From Stenocarpella maydis (lineage: Eukaryota; Ascomycota; Sordariomycetes; Diaporthales; Diaporthaceae): 64,000 bases of DNA. Positions 42,826 through 53,644 of the stretch are shown here, piece by piece; the first letter of the stretch is position 1; each line of letters opens with the position of its first letter. The notes below the pieces were generated by a model, which saw nothing but the letters and a program-made list of their open reading frames with translations, was not told the DNA's origin and ran no database searches. Both the position numbers and the translations under genes were made by a program. The stretch spans positions 7,839 through 71,838 of the forward strand of contig NQMI01000125.1 in NCBI GenBank assembly GCA_002270565.1. Reading direction: 5' to 3'.

Positions 42826-43596
42826 GCGGGTTCGCTGGCGGCACTACCAGACTTCGAGGGACGTGAGACGAAGCCCGTCAGCTCACCCGAAGACGCATTA
42901 TATCTATCATTGGGGTGAGCATGCATATCGGTGTGGAAGCAAAGCACGGCGTTTTTTTTTTTGTTTTTTGTTCTTTGTTTTTTGTTTTTTGGTTTTTTTT
43001 TTTTTTTGGTCTGCGATTTAATACCTAATGATATCCCCCGCTTTTGTTTGTCCACGATTGGACAAGTGAGGCATAGAACAGGCGTCTGTGTTTGGTTTAA
43101 CATTCTTGGCAAATATTCCTCGGCGTTGGAGGCATGTGCCCATGGATGCTGGTGAGAGTGTGGCTACCAAGGAGAACCGTAATGCGCTTGCGGCAGGCTG
43201 GAGACCGGCTGTGCCTTGCTCGGGTACATCTGGTCAACTTGATGGCTCTTGTCTCCTGCCAGGCCGAGGCGCGTGTTCAGGGTAGAGTGAAGGTTGACTG
43301 GATTCCAATTCGTTCCGCACACATGTTGCACGTGAAACTGTTTGGCAGAGAATATACGAGCCAATCCGTCCGAGGCCCGCATGTTCCTATTTCTGTCGTG
43401 AGTGACGAGGTACAGGAGACACGTTACACACGCAGGAGACGAGGGTCCCTCTTGTGAAGAGCCTAGTGCACGTCTTGAGGCCGCGTGTCTCGCTGAGGAT
43501 GCGCCAGGGCTGGATGGCCACTTCGGCCAACGCCCCAAGGCCGAATCTCATGGTGTATAAGGGTTCCGTGCCGGCACGCAACTATCACCACTGAGG
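42826..43596. other. Intergenic between convergent F-box and GPI14 genes
   Basis: Contains a T-rich tract of TTTTTTG-like units (42952-43010), the 3' flanks of both genes, and no domain-bearing frame. Confidence 0.5.
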
Positions 43597-45052
43597 CTAT
43601 GCTACATCACTCACGACGACCCCCAGGATCCAACAATTTGCAAGGAAGAAACCCAGGCTCGATGACCATAGGCCTGGCACAAAAGTGCTTTCCCCAAGGA
43701 ACTCCAACTCGTAGCCCTGCTGCAGCCATGCTGCCTGCGTCACGACCCAGACTAGTAAGGCGGCTACCCCCAGTTTGGCGTTGCGCAGGAAAACAGAGCG
43801 TGGAAGGTAGAGCGGGAGGAAGATGAGATACCACAGAAAATACTGGGGTCCTCCGTCAGTGTCTAGTTTCTCAAGAGCAGCCCCGCGCCGGTTGGGGGGG
43901 GGGGGGGGGGCGGGAGGCGCGCCATCAAGCTCGAAATCTGTGTAAAGGGAGGTCCTGACGTACCTGGCTTGTACAGACTTTGTTGAATGCCACGAATGCC
44001 CAGGTCTGGGCGAGCATGGTGGCTGGCAGGTCCTTTTTGGCCATGACCAGAGGGATCAAGACACATGACAGCAGGAGCTGCGGCAAGAAAGCCACGGACT
44101 CGACGCGTAGGCCCCGGGGGGCTTCCTCGGGAGAAGCGGAGGCCAAGTAGAGGGGGATATTGTAAGGGCTAAAGTTGTGGCGATGGTCGATGCGTGTGAC
44201 GTGATAGAGATAGGTGTGCACGAGGAAGGGGAGCCCATAGGAGGCATACATGGCCAAGTTTAGGGCCATGAAGGTCCCCAAGCTCACGAGAGCGAGCTTG
44301 ATCCGCGGCACGGTGAGGAAGGCAGCCGCAGCACCAAGTGCCGAATGCTGCGCGGCAGCAGCCGGGGTGCGCTCCATGCGGTCGTCGTCCATCCACCAGA
44401 CGATGGCCGGGGCGTAGATGAAGGGGTAGATCTTGAAGTGCACGCCCAGGCCCAGGAGCACGCCGGCAAGGGCCACCCTCCTCGACAGGACGGCCCAGAG
44501 GAGGGCCAGGACCAGGACGGCCAGCAGGCCCTCTGAGCTGCCGCGGGTGCTGATGGTAGCGACCATGGGGTTCAGCAGCCAGATTGCCGAAAACCTGCGC
44601 GCCGTGGAGGCGTCCATAGCGGGCATGCCCCGTCCCCTCATGGTCAGGGCGCTGACGAGCAGGGCGCCGGCTGCCACATCGGCCAGGGCGAACAGGAGCT
44701 TCCCAAAGCTGAACCAGGCCACATTGACCCAGTGGGGGTTCCCTCGCGCCGTCCAGGTGGTGGGGATCAGAGCCCACGACAGCAGGGGCGTGTAGCGGTA
44801 CGTCTCCCTGGCGTAGGGGCCAGCAGGGTGGCCTTGGGAGACGAAGCGGGTTGCGTCGGTGAAGACGAGGTAGTCGATGTCGGTGTACTTGAGGGGTGAG
44901 TTTGCATCCTGCCAGAGCCCGTAGACCAGGAGCACCACCCTAAGGAGGATGGCTGTGGCGTAGAGCGGCAGCGGGCTCGAGAAGAGGGCCGCCGCGAGCC
45001 CTTGGCTCTTTGCTGGTCCGCGCCCTGGGCCTGCTGGTTTGGGAGGCGCCAT
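43597..45052 (-). CDS. GPI14: GPI mannosyltransferase 1 (PIG-M/Gpi14)
   Basis: Two exons (45052-43964 and 43842-43597) encode 444 residues. It adds the first alpha-1,4-linked mannose to the GPI anchor precursor in the ER lumen, from dolichol-phosphate mannose. It is polytopic: hydrophobic segments include LYATAILLRVVLLVYGLW and further segments to the C-terminus. The luminal DxD motif is the Asp-Ile-Asp of YTDIDYLVF. Family blocks include ARETYRYTPLLSW, FSAIWLLNPMVATISTRGSS, GVHFKIYPFIYAPA, DHRHNFSPYNIPLY and FNKVCTSQYFLWY, the last joined across the intron. The intron is 121 nt and contains a G17 run on the plus strand (C17 in the transcript). It is transcribed away from TRAX with about 290 bp between the starts. 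Confidence 0.95.
43894..43910. repeat. G17 homopolymer in the GPI14 intron
   Basis: Seventeen G on the plus strand (C in the transcript) close to the 3' splice site. Length may be unreliable if the data are from short reads. Confidence 0.85.
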
Positions 45053-45342
45053 CTTGGGCCTATTGGTCGAAGTGAGCCAGCTACTGTTCCGGTTCCAGCA
45101 GTTGGGTGTCTCTTCATCATGGGAGAGGAAAGGAGAGGAAGACAGGCCTGCACTAACATTTTCTCAGCAGCAGTGTGTCGTCTCCAGGGTTGGGGTTGGG
45201 GTTATAGCTTCTAGCGATGTATGTGGGGGAGGGAGGGGGGGGGAGACAATAATACTCAGAGCGCCGTGCAACTCGACAGCAGATGCCCTCTCCCAACTAC
45301 AACTTGAAGTGGCCTTAGCTTCGCCATACCGCCACTGCCACC
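45053..45342. promoter_or_regulatory. Shared divergent promoter of GPI14 and TRAX
   Basis: Only about 290 bp separate two start codons on opposite strands, so this interval must hold both core promoters. A G-rich stretch with alternate AG (about 45226-45248) lies in it. No TATA box is evident. Confidence 0.65.
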
Positions 45343-46390
45343 ATGTCCGACATCGACCAGTGCGGACCACAGCAGAAACAGGGACTCAAAAGACCCAGGC
45401 CAGGCCAGAAGAGGGACTACAGGGGCAATGCCAAGAGCAGCGGTTCCAAGGCCCCCCTCGTGCGGAATGAGCACACCTCCATGTTCGAGACCTTTCGTGA
45501 CCAGCTCGATGAGCATCACGACCGCAGGGAGAGGATAGTCAAGGCCTCCAGGGACATCACCGCGTTGAGCAAGAAGATGTGAGACGTTCGTGCTCAGCAG
45601 TCTGGTGCGCCCTATGACTGACGCTCTCGACAGAATATTCTCATTGCAACGGTTAATTCACGCCCCTTTCCCTGCCGGGCTCACCGCACATCTCTCTCAC
45701 TGACATGCCTGCCCCAGGGTACGCACGATACAGCCGGAGCTGCCCGAGGCCATCGAGAAGGAGATCCAGTCCCGCCTCGGCGACATCTCCAAGCTCCTCG
45801 CTGCTGTCGCCCCGGACGTGCAGGGCATCAACCGCTACCGCTACTCGCGCAGCATGATGTGCATCGAGGAGCTGATCGAGGCCCTGACCTTTGCCCACTA
45901 CCTCCGCACCCAGAGTCTCATGCGCTTCGGCGAGGCCGTTGCAAAGGTCGCTGAGCTCTCGGACCACGCTGACGACCACATGGATGTCGATGCAGGAGAG
46001 CCGCCCGCGGGGGCAGTTGTGACTGGACCACGGCCTGCGGTCCAAGTGACAGATGAGGACTACCTCATGGGCATCTTTGATCTCTCTGGAGAGATGATGC
46101 GCTTTGCCACTACTAGCGCCGCCCTCGGCGGCAAGATGGCCGGCGGAAGTGCCACCCCGGCCGCGGACGGCCGCGACAGGACCATTGTGGTGGACATGCA
46201 GGACCTTGGAAGTTTCTTCGAGATGCTCCCACAGCAGTACAACAAGAGCTATCAGATCAAACTCTCTACCCTGAGGTCGTCGGTGCTCAAGGTTGAGAGG
46301 CTGGCTTACGGCCTGTCCGTCAGGGGCACCGAGAGGCCTGCTGGCTGGGTTCCTGGCGATGGTGAAGATCCGCCAGAGGATGAGTACTAG
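45343..46390 (+). CDS. Translin-associated factor X (TRAX) family
   Basis: Three exons (45343-45578, 45634-45651, 45718-46390) encode 308 residues. The middle exon is 18 nt. The junction gives SKKIIFSLQRVRTIQPE, the conserved early helix of the translin fold. The translin-family core follows: SRLGDISKLLAAVAPDVQG, RYRYSRSMMCIEELIEALTF and ETDEDYLMGIFDLSGEMMRF (here VTDEDYLM). Acidic residues near EELIEA and DYLMGIFDLSGEMMR correspond to the TRAX catalytic acids of C3PO in other eukaryotes. TRAX partners translin to form C3PO, an RNase for tRNA or small RNA processing (removal of Ago2 passenger strands in animals, pre-tRNA trimming in Neurospora). Translin is not in the window. The C-terminus ends DPPEDEY. 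Confidence 0.9.
45634..45651 (+). other. 18-nt TRAX microexon
   Basis: Acceptor GACAG, donor CG|GTTAAT. The 18-nt exon contributes six codons (phase 2 on both sides) and restores KKIIFSLQR. No other combination of consensus sites in the region gives both the KKII and RVRTIQP contexts. Confidence 0.75.
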
Positions 46391-47543
46391 AGAGCTCGAC
46401 AGTGCTTCTACACATGTACACTACCTATCTTTCGAGGAAACCTAAACCTTGGTGGCCCAGATTATCTGTCTGTCTTGTTTTCCCTGAAATAGTGGACAGA
46501 ATCGAGACCGTACGACCAAGCCATCAGGAGGACCAAGTTATATTGACGGCTCAAAGATCACGTTCTGGCCTCCAAGGCCAACCAGCATGACTTCAGGCAG
46601 TTCCATTCTCGGACAGCCTGACAGTGCTGGGCCAATTCACAGATCATTGCTCAAAGGCTCGATTACTTGTGTTTGAGACAGATTTCAAGAATCAACGGCC
46701 AGCCTCCGACCACCTACCTCGGGGACGGGAGCGCGGTGTTGCGGACTTCGGTTCACTTGATGGCCTGGGTAATCATGGGACTTCGCTGGCTAAGCCCGGT
46801 GTCTTCTCCTCGCCAATTTAGGTGTCACTGAGCCCAAGTATAAGCAGGATTGTTTCTTTGAGTTGGGGGAGAGGCGTGGCTGGGTCGCTTTCCCTCATGG
46901 TGTTAGTGACGGTATACAAGTTTGGCCGTTGTCCAGTTTCTGTCACTGCCTAGTTACATTACAATACAGGAGAGCTGTGAGGTATCCTCTTCTACTTGTT
47001 GGTATGGCTTCAGTGTTAGACAAAAGCGATGCACTTGCCGAAAATGAGGCTTTCCAACATGGCTGGGCTGCCAGTGCAACGACTCTCTGAGAACCTTGGA
47101 CGCTTTTCGGACTCAGTTATGAGTCCGTCTGATACCCAGCTGCATCCATCGCATTCAATCGCCTGTTTGATTTATTGATGCATCAAGATGTAAAGCCACA
47201 TATTACTATGTGGCGTCGTTACCCTATTAGCCCGTTTGCATAGTCCCTGTAAAAGAGCATGGCACATAATATAACGTATACATATAAAGCAACATAAGAA
47301 CGGTCTTAATGGCAGAGCATTGCTGGACTGAAAGTCGGGTCCTTTCATGACAGACACTAGCCTAATTGTAAACTACAGATAGTTACGCTTTGAATGATTC
47401 CTGTGTCATACTTACCTAAAGCCACATGTGCACTTTTCTGAGCATCTCCTTGACAATTTGTTTATAGAGCCTAGCTGTGACCTTGTCGCAGACACGCGAC
47501 ATATCCCCTCATCCCCTCGCCAAATAGCCCCCTTGTTAGAGTA
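46391..47543. other. Intergenic between convergent TRAX and membrane-protein genes
   Basis: No gene seen; the region is somewhat AT-richer than the core, with short frames only. Confidence 0.5.
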
Positions 47544-48668
47544 CTATGCCTTTTCCCCTGTAGACTTCTTGTTCACCCACCACTTTCGCTCCCTTTCCAG
47601 TGCTATCTGAATGTAAATATAAGTCATTATGGCCCAAGATATGATGAAAGAGAACAATAGCCCCAATGACAACCCAAAGGCCACTTCAAATCTCGTGTTC
47701 CATATTATGGCGGACAGGCAGCCAATGTAGACCAGGATTCCAGAGCACCACCACACGGTCAACTCAAAAATCATCTTCTGGAACATGATCGAAGCATCGT
47801 ATCGCTGTCTGTACCGGGCGCGAAACTCCTTCTTCTGCCATCCGTCGACGGCGAGAAAGTCTTCAGCCGCGTAGTAGACAAGAGGCCTCATGCGGTGGCC
47901 TTTGGGTTCCGAGTCAATGCGGACCGGGGTCTTGAAAGGTACTAGGCTAAACAAGGCCCAGAGGAGTATGAAGGCCATGTAGATCCCAGGCGCGTACAGA
48001 TAGAGCTCCGGGATGGTCTTTTCCGAGCCGACGACGAAGGGTATCAGGGCAGCGAAGAGAGCCGCCGTGTAAATCCACGAGGTGGCATCGAGCTCCCACC
48101 TATGTCGGGATAACAGCGGTGCGCACTCGTCGTAGTACTTGATGAGCCGCCAGACGCGGACGACCAGGATGTAAAGCTCGCCGAGGCCAAAGGGGAGGAT
48201 GGCAAACCCCAGGATGTCCTTGTTGTACCTGGGGGCCCCGGCAGGCTGCGCGCCGAGCCAGACGTAGTAGACGATGCAGGGGACGACGAGGTCGCCAAAG
48301 ATGATGAAGAACGGCCCGAGTATGATGGAGATCTGGTCCCTAGGGGGGACGTCGGCGGTGAGCTTCTGGAGCTCGGGAACGGCAACAGGCGTAGGGCTTG
48401 TGTCGCGGCCTTCGAACAGATATGATGTGGGCCGGTAGTATTGGCCCGCTGCTGTGGCAGCTGCGCCTTGCCGTTGGGTGCCTTCTGCCAATGTGGCCGG
48501 GTCGCTCGACGACCCAGTTGACTCGGGCCTGCCGGCCTGCGTTGCCTGATTGCCCATGCCTGCTGTGCTCTGCTGAGCGTGCAGGAGACTCCCCTCCAGC
48601 CTCGGCGATCCTGGCTGGACCCCATGGGCGCGGTCGTCCGACGAAGCTTGCATGACGACTCGGCACAC
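47544..48668 (-). CDS. Polytopic membrane protein, function unknown
   Basis: A single-exon frame of 374 residues (first ATG; the ATG fifteen bases on, at residue 6, or residue 38, MGNQAT, is also plausible because residues 1-85 are low-complexity). From about residue 110 there are six strongly hydrophobic segments: ISIILGPFFIIFGDLVVP, DILGFAILPFGLGELYILVV, WIYTAALFAALIPFVV, YAPGIYMAFILLWALFSLV, ELTVWWCSGILVYIGCL and SLGLLFSFIISWAIMTYIYI. Charged loops VRVWRLIKYYDECAPLL and WQKKEFRARYRQRYD lie between them. I recognise no transporter signature. The pattern resembles uncharacterised fungal membrane proteins. The tail is WWVNKKSTGEKA. Confidence 0.75.
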   Translation of the reverse strand: MCRVVMQASSDDRAHGVQPGSPRLEGSLLHAQQSTAGMGNQATQAGRPESTGSSSDPATLAEGTQRQGAAATAAGQYYRPTSYLFEGRDTSPTPVAVPELQKLTADVPPRDQISIILGPFFIIFGDLVVPCIVYYVWLGAQPAGAPRYNKDILGFAILPFGLGELYILVVRVWRLIKYYDECAPLLSRHRWELDATSWIYTAALFAALIPFVVGSEKTIPELYLYAPGIYMAFILLWALFSLVPFKTPVRIDSEPKGHRMRPLVYYAAEDFLAVDGWQKKEFRARYRQRYDASIMFQKMIFELTVWWCSGILVYIGCLSAIIWNTRFEVAFGLSLGLLFSFIISWAIMTYIYIQIALERERKWWVNKKSTGEKA

Positions 48669-50293
48669 TTCGCCTTTGCGCAGTAGGTGAGGATGGCGGC
48701 CACTTGCGCAAAATCCTGCGAGGAGGGACAGATATTGCCCGAGGTGATGGCAGCAGGGTACCCTGTCTACACAGAATGCCGAACTCTGTCTGGCTTTTGC
48801 GGCGGAGGTTGGCTGTCGTCTCGCGGATTAGCTATCGCCGAGTGGACGTGACGAGCGTGAGCAGAGGTCCAGGACAGCGGGCGCAAGGTAGATAGATCAA
48901 GGTCCCGGTCCAGAATATTTGAAGTGCTCTGGAAGGAGGGGACCCATGCCACAGCTGGGATGCGCATGAGGACGTCCAGCCTAAGGCACTCACTGTCATG
49001 CATGCACATCTGCTGAGCTCGTCGAGGTCCGTGGCGGTCCGTGGCGGCCCCATGCGGCTCCCCCCAAGATGCGGTCTGGCTTGCCTGGAGACGGGTATCC
49101 CTGTGCCGATATTGGTGAGGCGAGCTCGACTCAAATGATGCTTGCCAAAACGGCGGCTCGAAGCTGTGCGGTTCGCCCCCGGGATGGGATGCCAAGAAAC
49201 GCGCCAGCGGTGTCGTTCGTGTTGGCTGGACTGGTCTTTGTCTGTCCTTCTCTTGTTCTCTCCCGTACCGTTTCATTCCCATGTCTTGCGTTCCCATGTC
49301 TTGCTGCCATGCTGATGCGGACATGGCAGCTTGAAAGCCAAGGTACGCATATGCCGCCCCGGACTACAATGTACGGCCTGGGGCAAAGCCCACAAGATCG
49401 GCCTGGTGCCGGCACTCGTTCCGCAAAGTGTCTTTTGCTAGGGATGATCGCCACAGGGGCATCAAGGTTCAGCTCAACACGTCGCCCATGCCGGGCACAG
49501 GCAACCCCCTAGTTGCCGTACTTGCACAACTGGGGCATGACTCTTGGACGCACGTCTCAGCCCTTTTGTTCGGGGCCCGGCTTGCCAGCGAAGCTCAATG
49601 GGTTCAAACATTGGTGCCGAAACATGCAAATGAGGAGTGCGTGCACACCAAGCCGACGCACGCGGATATTAGGCCTCCTTAACACGTGGTAACCGGATAT
49701 GCGTCTTGTCTGCCAGCTGAGGATATGACATTGCAGGTTGGGGGGGGTTGCCTCTTGACTGCCGCACGCCTGGCCCGGGATAAGCACCAGGGACTCCTGG
49801 CGTTTCTTAGATCGGACTGACTAAATATCGAGGCTCGCAACCCACACCCCGCCCATCCCCGGGTGCGCCAAGACAAGGCAAGCCTGAAACGACGAAGCAA
49901 ACCGTACCAGCTAGCCATCGGCCTAAGTACCCCCTAGTTAGCTCGCATAAATCATTGGCTCCGAAAAACCGGCTCAAAAAGAAGAAGAAGAAAACAGTCA
50001 GATGAACTGGGCATTGGCTGCAGACCGCAGGGCGGTCCTTTCACAGGTTGTAGGTTGGAGATATAAGTCTGAAAGATGGCTCAGCTGACTACGCGCAACC
50101 ACACGTCTGCTGGAACGCAGAGGTCCAATTCCATGAACGAGCCAGGACTGATGGCCTCCTCATCGTGGTTGATCCGTCAGGAAGGGAGAAGACGTTGCGG
50201 GCTCAACACGGAGTTGACACAAAACAACCTGACGATAAATACTACTTCCTGTGCAGCCCTGGGAGGAAGTGAGCAGTGCCAAGGGTTAGAAAT
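48669..50293. other. Intergenic leading into the second AT-rich block
   Basis: Core-like composition until about 50,280, then repeat sequence begins. No gene with a recognisable domain. Includes the promoter of the membrane-protein gene. Confidence 0.5.
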
Positions 50294-51025
50294 AAAATAG
50301 ACCTTGGGGCCGCTGGCTCAATTGTCAGCCCTAGTATCTACATTCTATTGCCAGCCCGAAGCAATCATTAACTCGCCAATCATCAACTCGCACACCCAGC
50401 GGCCCAGGGATCAGCGGAGCAGGACGTATATCTCGCACGCTTCACATGCAAGATATGCTAGCCCACTCTGCTTGCAGCATAGCGTTCTGCTTGCAGAGGG
50501 ATCCGCGTATACTGAACATACATGATCAGCGCATAAGGACTTTTTCCTTAATAAGGCGCTTCATTAGCAAGGGCTTCATCAGCAAGGGCTTTATCAGCAA
50601 GGGCTTCATTAGCAAGGGCTTCCTCAACAAGGGCGGGCTTCCCTGACGAGCGAGGGCTTCCTCGACAAGGGCTTCCTCAATGAGGGCTGGCTTCCTTAAC
50701 GCTGGCTTTACTATAGTTAAAACTGCTTGCTCTAATGTGCTGGGACAACCTCTACCTAGGATAATACAGTAATAATGCAATATCTCATGATAGCCTAGCG
50801 CGGCTTCTAATATAACTATATCATATATAGAATCAGATACTGCAAGGCAATACAACTTATATGCTATATAAAGTATCGCTTGCCCCTATTCTGCAATAAC
50901 TACTATACTATATATATGCCTTTATGGTACTAATGTTTGATTATGATTTGCTAGTAAGGATTTACTATTGTGGTTGAAGGCGCAATACCTTACCAGCTCT
51001 TTAATAAGGGCGCGGGTTCAAACAT
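50294..51025. repeat. Dispersed repeat, copy 1 (less mutated), ends at N
   Basis: This segment is homologous to 52404-53390, beginning AAAATAGACCTTGGGGCCGC in both. Copy 1 holds fewer C-to-T changes. It contains a 15-bp minisatellite and near its end a stretch (GTGGTTGAAGGCGC and GGGTTCAAA) resembling the internal promoter boxes of a tRNA. It ends at the N at 51026. Confidence 0.9.
50556..50700. repeat. 15-bp minisatellite (AGCAAGGGCTTCATT-like)
   Basis: Five or more tandem units of AGCAAGGGCTTCATT-type sequence, degenerating to CCTCAATGAGGGCT and similar. Because 15 is a multiple of three it stays open in several frames, producing spurious peptides such as ISKGFISKGF. A matching array is in copy 2 at about 52930-53060. 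Confidence 0.85.
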
Positions 51026-51026
51026 N
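51026..51026. other. Single N: assembly gap
   Basis: The N lies at the abrupt end of repeat copy 1 and before extremely AT-rich sequence. Likely a scaffold join of unknown size. Confidence 0.9.
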
Positions 51027-52403
51027 ATAGTACACCTATAAGATTACATATTTGAAAAAAATACTCAATAATTTATATAAAGAACTTTAATTAAAATAAT
51101 TAAAATAAAAATTTAAAAATATAAACTAAAGAAACTATTTTATATAAAAAGTCTTTTTTTTAAAAAGAAATATTCTTTTATTTCAATATTTTTCTAAAAC
51201 CTTTTAATTTTTTAAAAATATTTAATATATTTAAAATTTTTAAAATATAATATATTTAATTAATAATTTAAATGAAAACTTTAAAGTTTCTTTTTTAATT
51301 ACTTATATCTTATATCTTAAAATTTAATAAAAATAAAACTTATTTCAAAAATTATTGAAAGTAATATTTAATATTAAAAAAGAGACTTACTTAATATATA
51401 ATTAAAGTTATTCTTATATAAAAATATTTTTATATAAATAGATATATTATATATTTATAATTTTGTTAAAAGTTTAACTTATAAACTTTTATAATAAGCC
51501 TTACTTTAAGTATTATTAAGTAAGCTATTTTATTAAGCAAGCTACCTTTCTACTAGCTCTTATACTTTAACTTTTAATTATATTTTTCTATATTCTACCT
51601 TAAAATGAAAAAATTATAAGAAGATATTATTCTAATAATTATTTAAGCTACTAAATCTAACTTAAACTTAACTATTTAATATATAGTAAAGATATATAAT
51701 ATCTCTTGCTTTACCCTTACTTATAGAATAGTTAGTTAAATTATATATTATAATATCTATCTAATCTATAAGATATCAATAAAAATAAAAGACGAGGTAC
51801 TTATTTAATATATATTTAACTAGGATTTATAAGGATATTTACTTATTTATGAGAATATTAAAGATATAATAAATTCTCTACTTTATAACTATAGTAGTAG
51901 CGCTATTAGAGTTAACTAGGTAGAGAGATTTAGTTAGTTAGATATATATCTTAAAATATATATTAATTATATATAAATCTATAGGATGGCCCTATATAAA
52001 GATGCTAATATAATAAATGCATAATAATTATTAATTATTATAATATAAATATAAATAATAATATAATTAAAAGTAAAAACTAAAGTATATTAAAGTAAAA
52101 AGAAGCTTAAGCTTAAGTAAAATTATATATTAAGAGCCTTAGATCTTACTTTTATACTTAAATATAGCGATTTATACTATATTATAATTATTACTTAATA
52201 CTTTATATAATAAGTTATATAAAAGGCTTAAGCTTTACTTAAGTATAAATAGAGTATTATAATAAGCTTAAGTTAAGCCTGCTTTAGTTTTCATATAGTT
52301 TTAGTTTAATCTTAAGGCTATTATAATTTAAGTATATAATTATATAAATTATAGGATATTTAGGCCCCTTTAGGGCCTTATATTTGATTAAGTATAGTAA
52401 TTT
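51027..52403. other. Extremely AT-rich, gene-free interval
   Basis: About 1.4 kb almost wholly A and T, with scattered TAAGCTT-like and TATATA motifs. It is the most extreme composition in the window. No domain or terminal repeat can be read; probably fully decayed transposon sequence. Confidence 0.75.
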
Positions 52404-53390
52404 AAAATAGACCTTGGGGCCGCTGGCTCAATTGTTAGCCCTAGTATCTACATTCTATTGCCAGCCCGAAGCAATCGTTAACTCGCCAATCATCAACTTG
52501 CCAATCGTCAACTCGCACACCCAACGGCCTAGGGATCAGCAGAGCGGGATATATATCTCGCACGCTTCACGTACGAGATATACTGGCCCACTCCACTTAC
52601 GGTATAGCGTTCTGCTTGTCCCCATGCCTTAAAGCATTCTTACCTGCAGAAAGGGCAACCATAAGTAGAGCTTTCTCTCTACCTTATAAACGCTAGATTA
52701 TATAACCTGGGAATAACACTAAGTAATATAGCTAGCAAAAGGCAAGATAATGAATGCTAATAGTATTAAGCCTCTAAGCGCCTATAACCTAAAGGTTACA
52801 GGTATAAGTAATATATAAAGCAAAAAACTAATCCCCTAGCCAGTTTCTTTTTTAAGCCAGAGGGATCCGTGTATACTAAACATATATAGTTGGCGCATAA
52901 GGACTTTTTCCTTAATGAGGCGCTTCATCAGCAAGGGCTTTATTAGCAATGACTTCATTAGCAAGGGCTTCATTAGTAAGGGCTTCCTTAATAAGGGCAG
53001 GCTTCCCTAACGAGCGAGGGCTTCCTTAATGAGGGCTTCCTTAATAAGGGCTGGCTTCCTTAATACTAGCTTTACTATAGTTGGGACTGCTTACTCTAAT
53101 ATGCCGGAACGACCTCTGCCTGAGATGATATAGTAATAATATAATATCTCATAATAGCCCAGTACAGCTTCTAGTATAATTATATTATATATAAAATTAA
53201 ATATTATAAGGTAGTATAACTTATATGCTATATAAGGCATTATTTGCCCCTATTCTATAATAACTACTATATTATGTATATGCCTTTATAGTACTAATAT
53301 TTAACTATAATTTGCTAGTAAGGATTTACTATTACGGTTAAAGGTGCAATACCTTACTAGCTCTCTAATAAGTGCGCTGGTTTAGATATA
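52404..53390. repeat. Dispersed repeat, copy 2 (more RIPped, with about 240-bp extra segment)
   Basis: A second copy of the unit at 50294. It is about 2110 bp downstream, in the same orientation, with many C-to-T and G-to-A differences. After GTTCTGCTTG it holds about 240 extra bases (about 52620-52860) before the homology resumes at AGGGATCC. Either this copy gained an insertion or copy 1 lost it; no clear target duplication flanks it. Confidence 0.9.
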
Positions 53391-53644
53391 ATGCCTACCA
53401 TTCCTTTTTTTTGCTATTTTCTTTTCTAATAAGGAAGTCTAACCTTCCAGCTAATTTAGGCTAACTAACCTTATTAGCTACTCTAAATAGCAGTAGCAGC
53501 TAGCCGCTAGCTATTACTAATGTTATAATGGTTAGGAAAAGTCTTTGAATTTAAGCATTTTAAGCTCTGCAGTACTTAGGGGCAACTGCAGTAGCCGTTG
53601 GTAGTATGAGTATAGTGGTGCTAAGCGTTGCCCTTGCTGCTGCT

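Noticed and set aside
50446..50855. Short frames with ISKGF or KPLLM repeats as a repeat-protein gene
   Set aside because: They arise from the 15-bp minisatellite, whose unit is a multiple of three; both strands are open, so no coding bias is shown.
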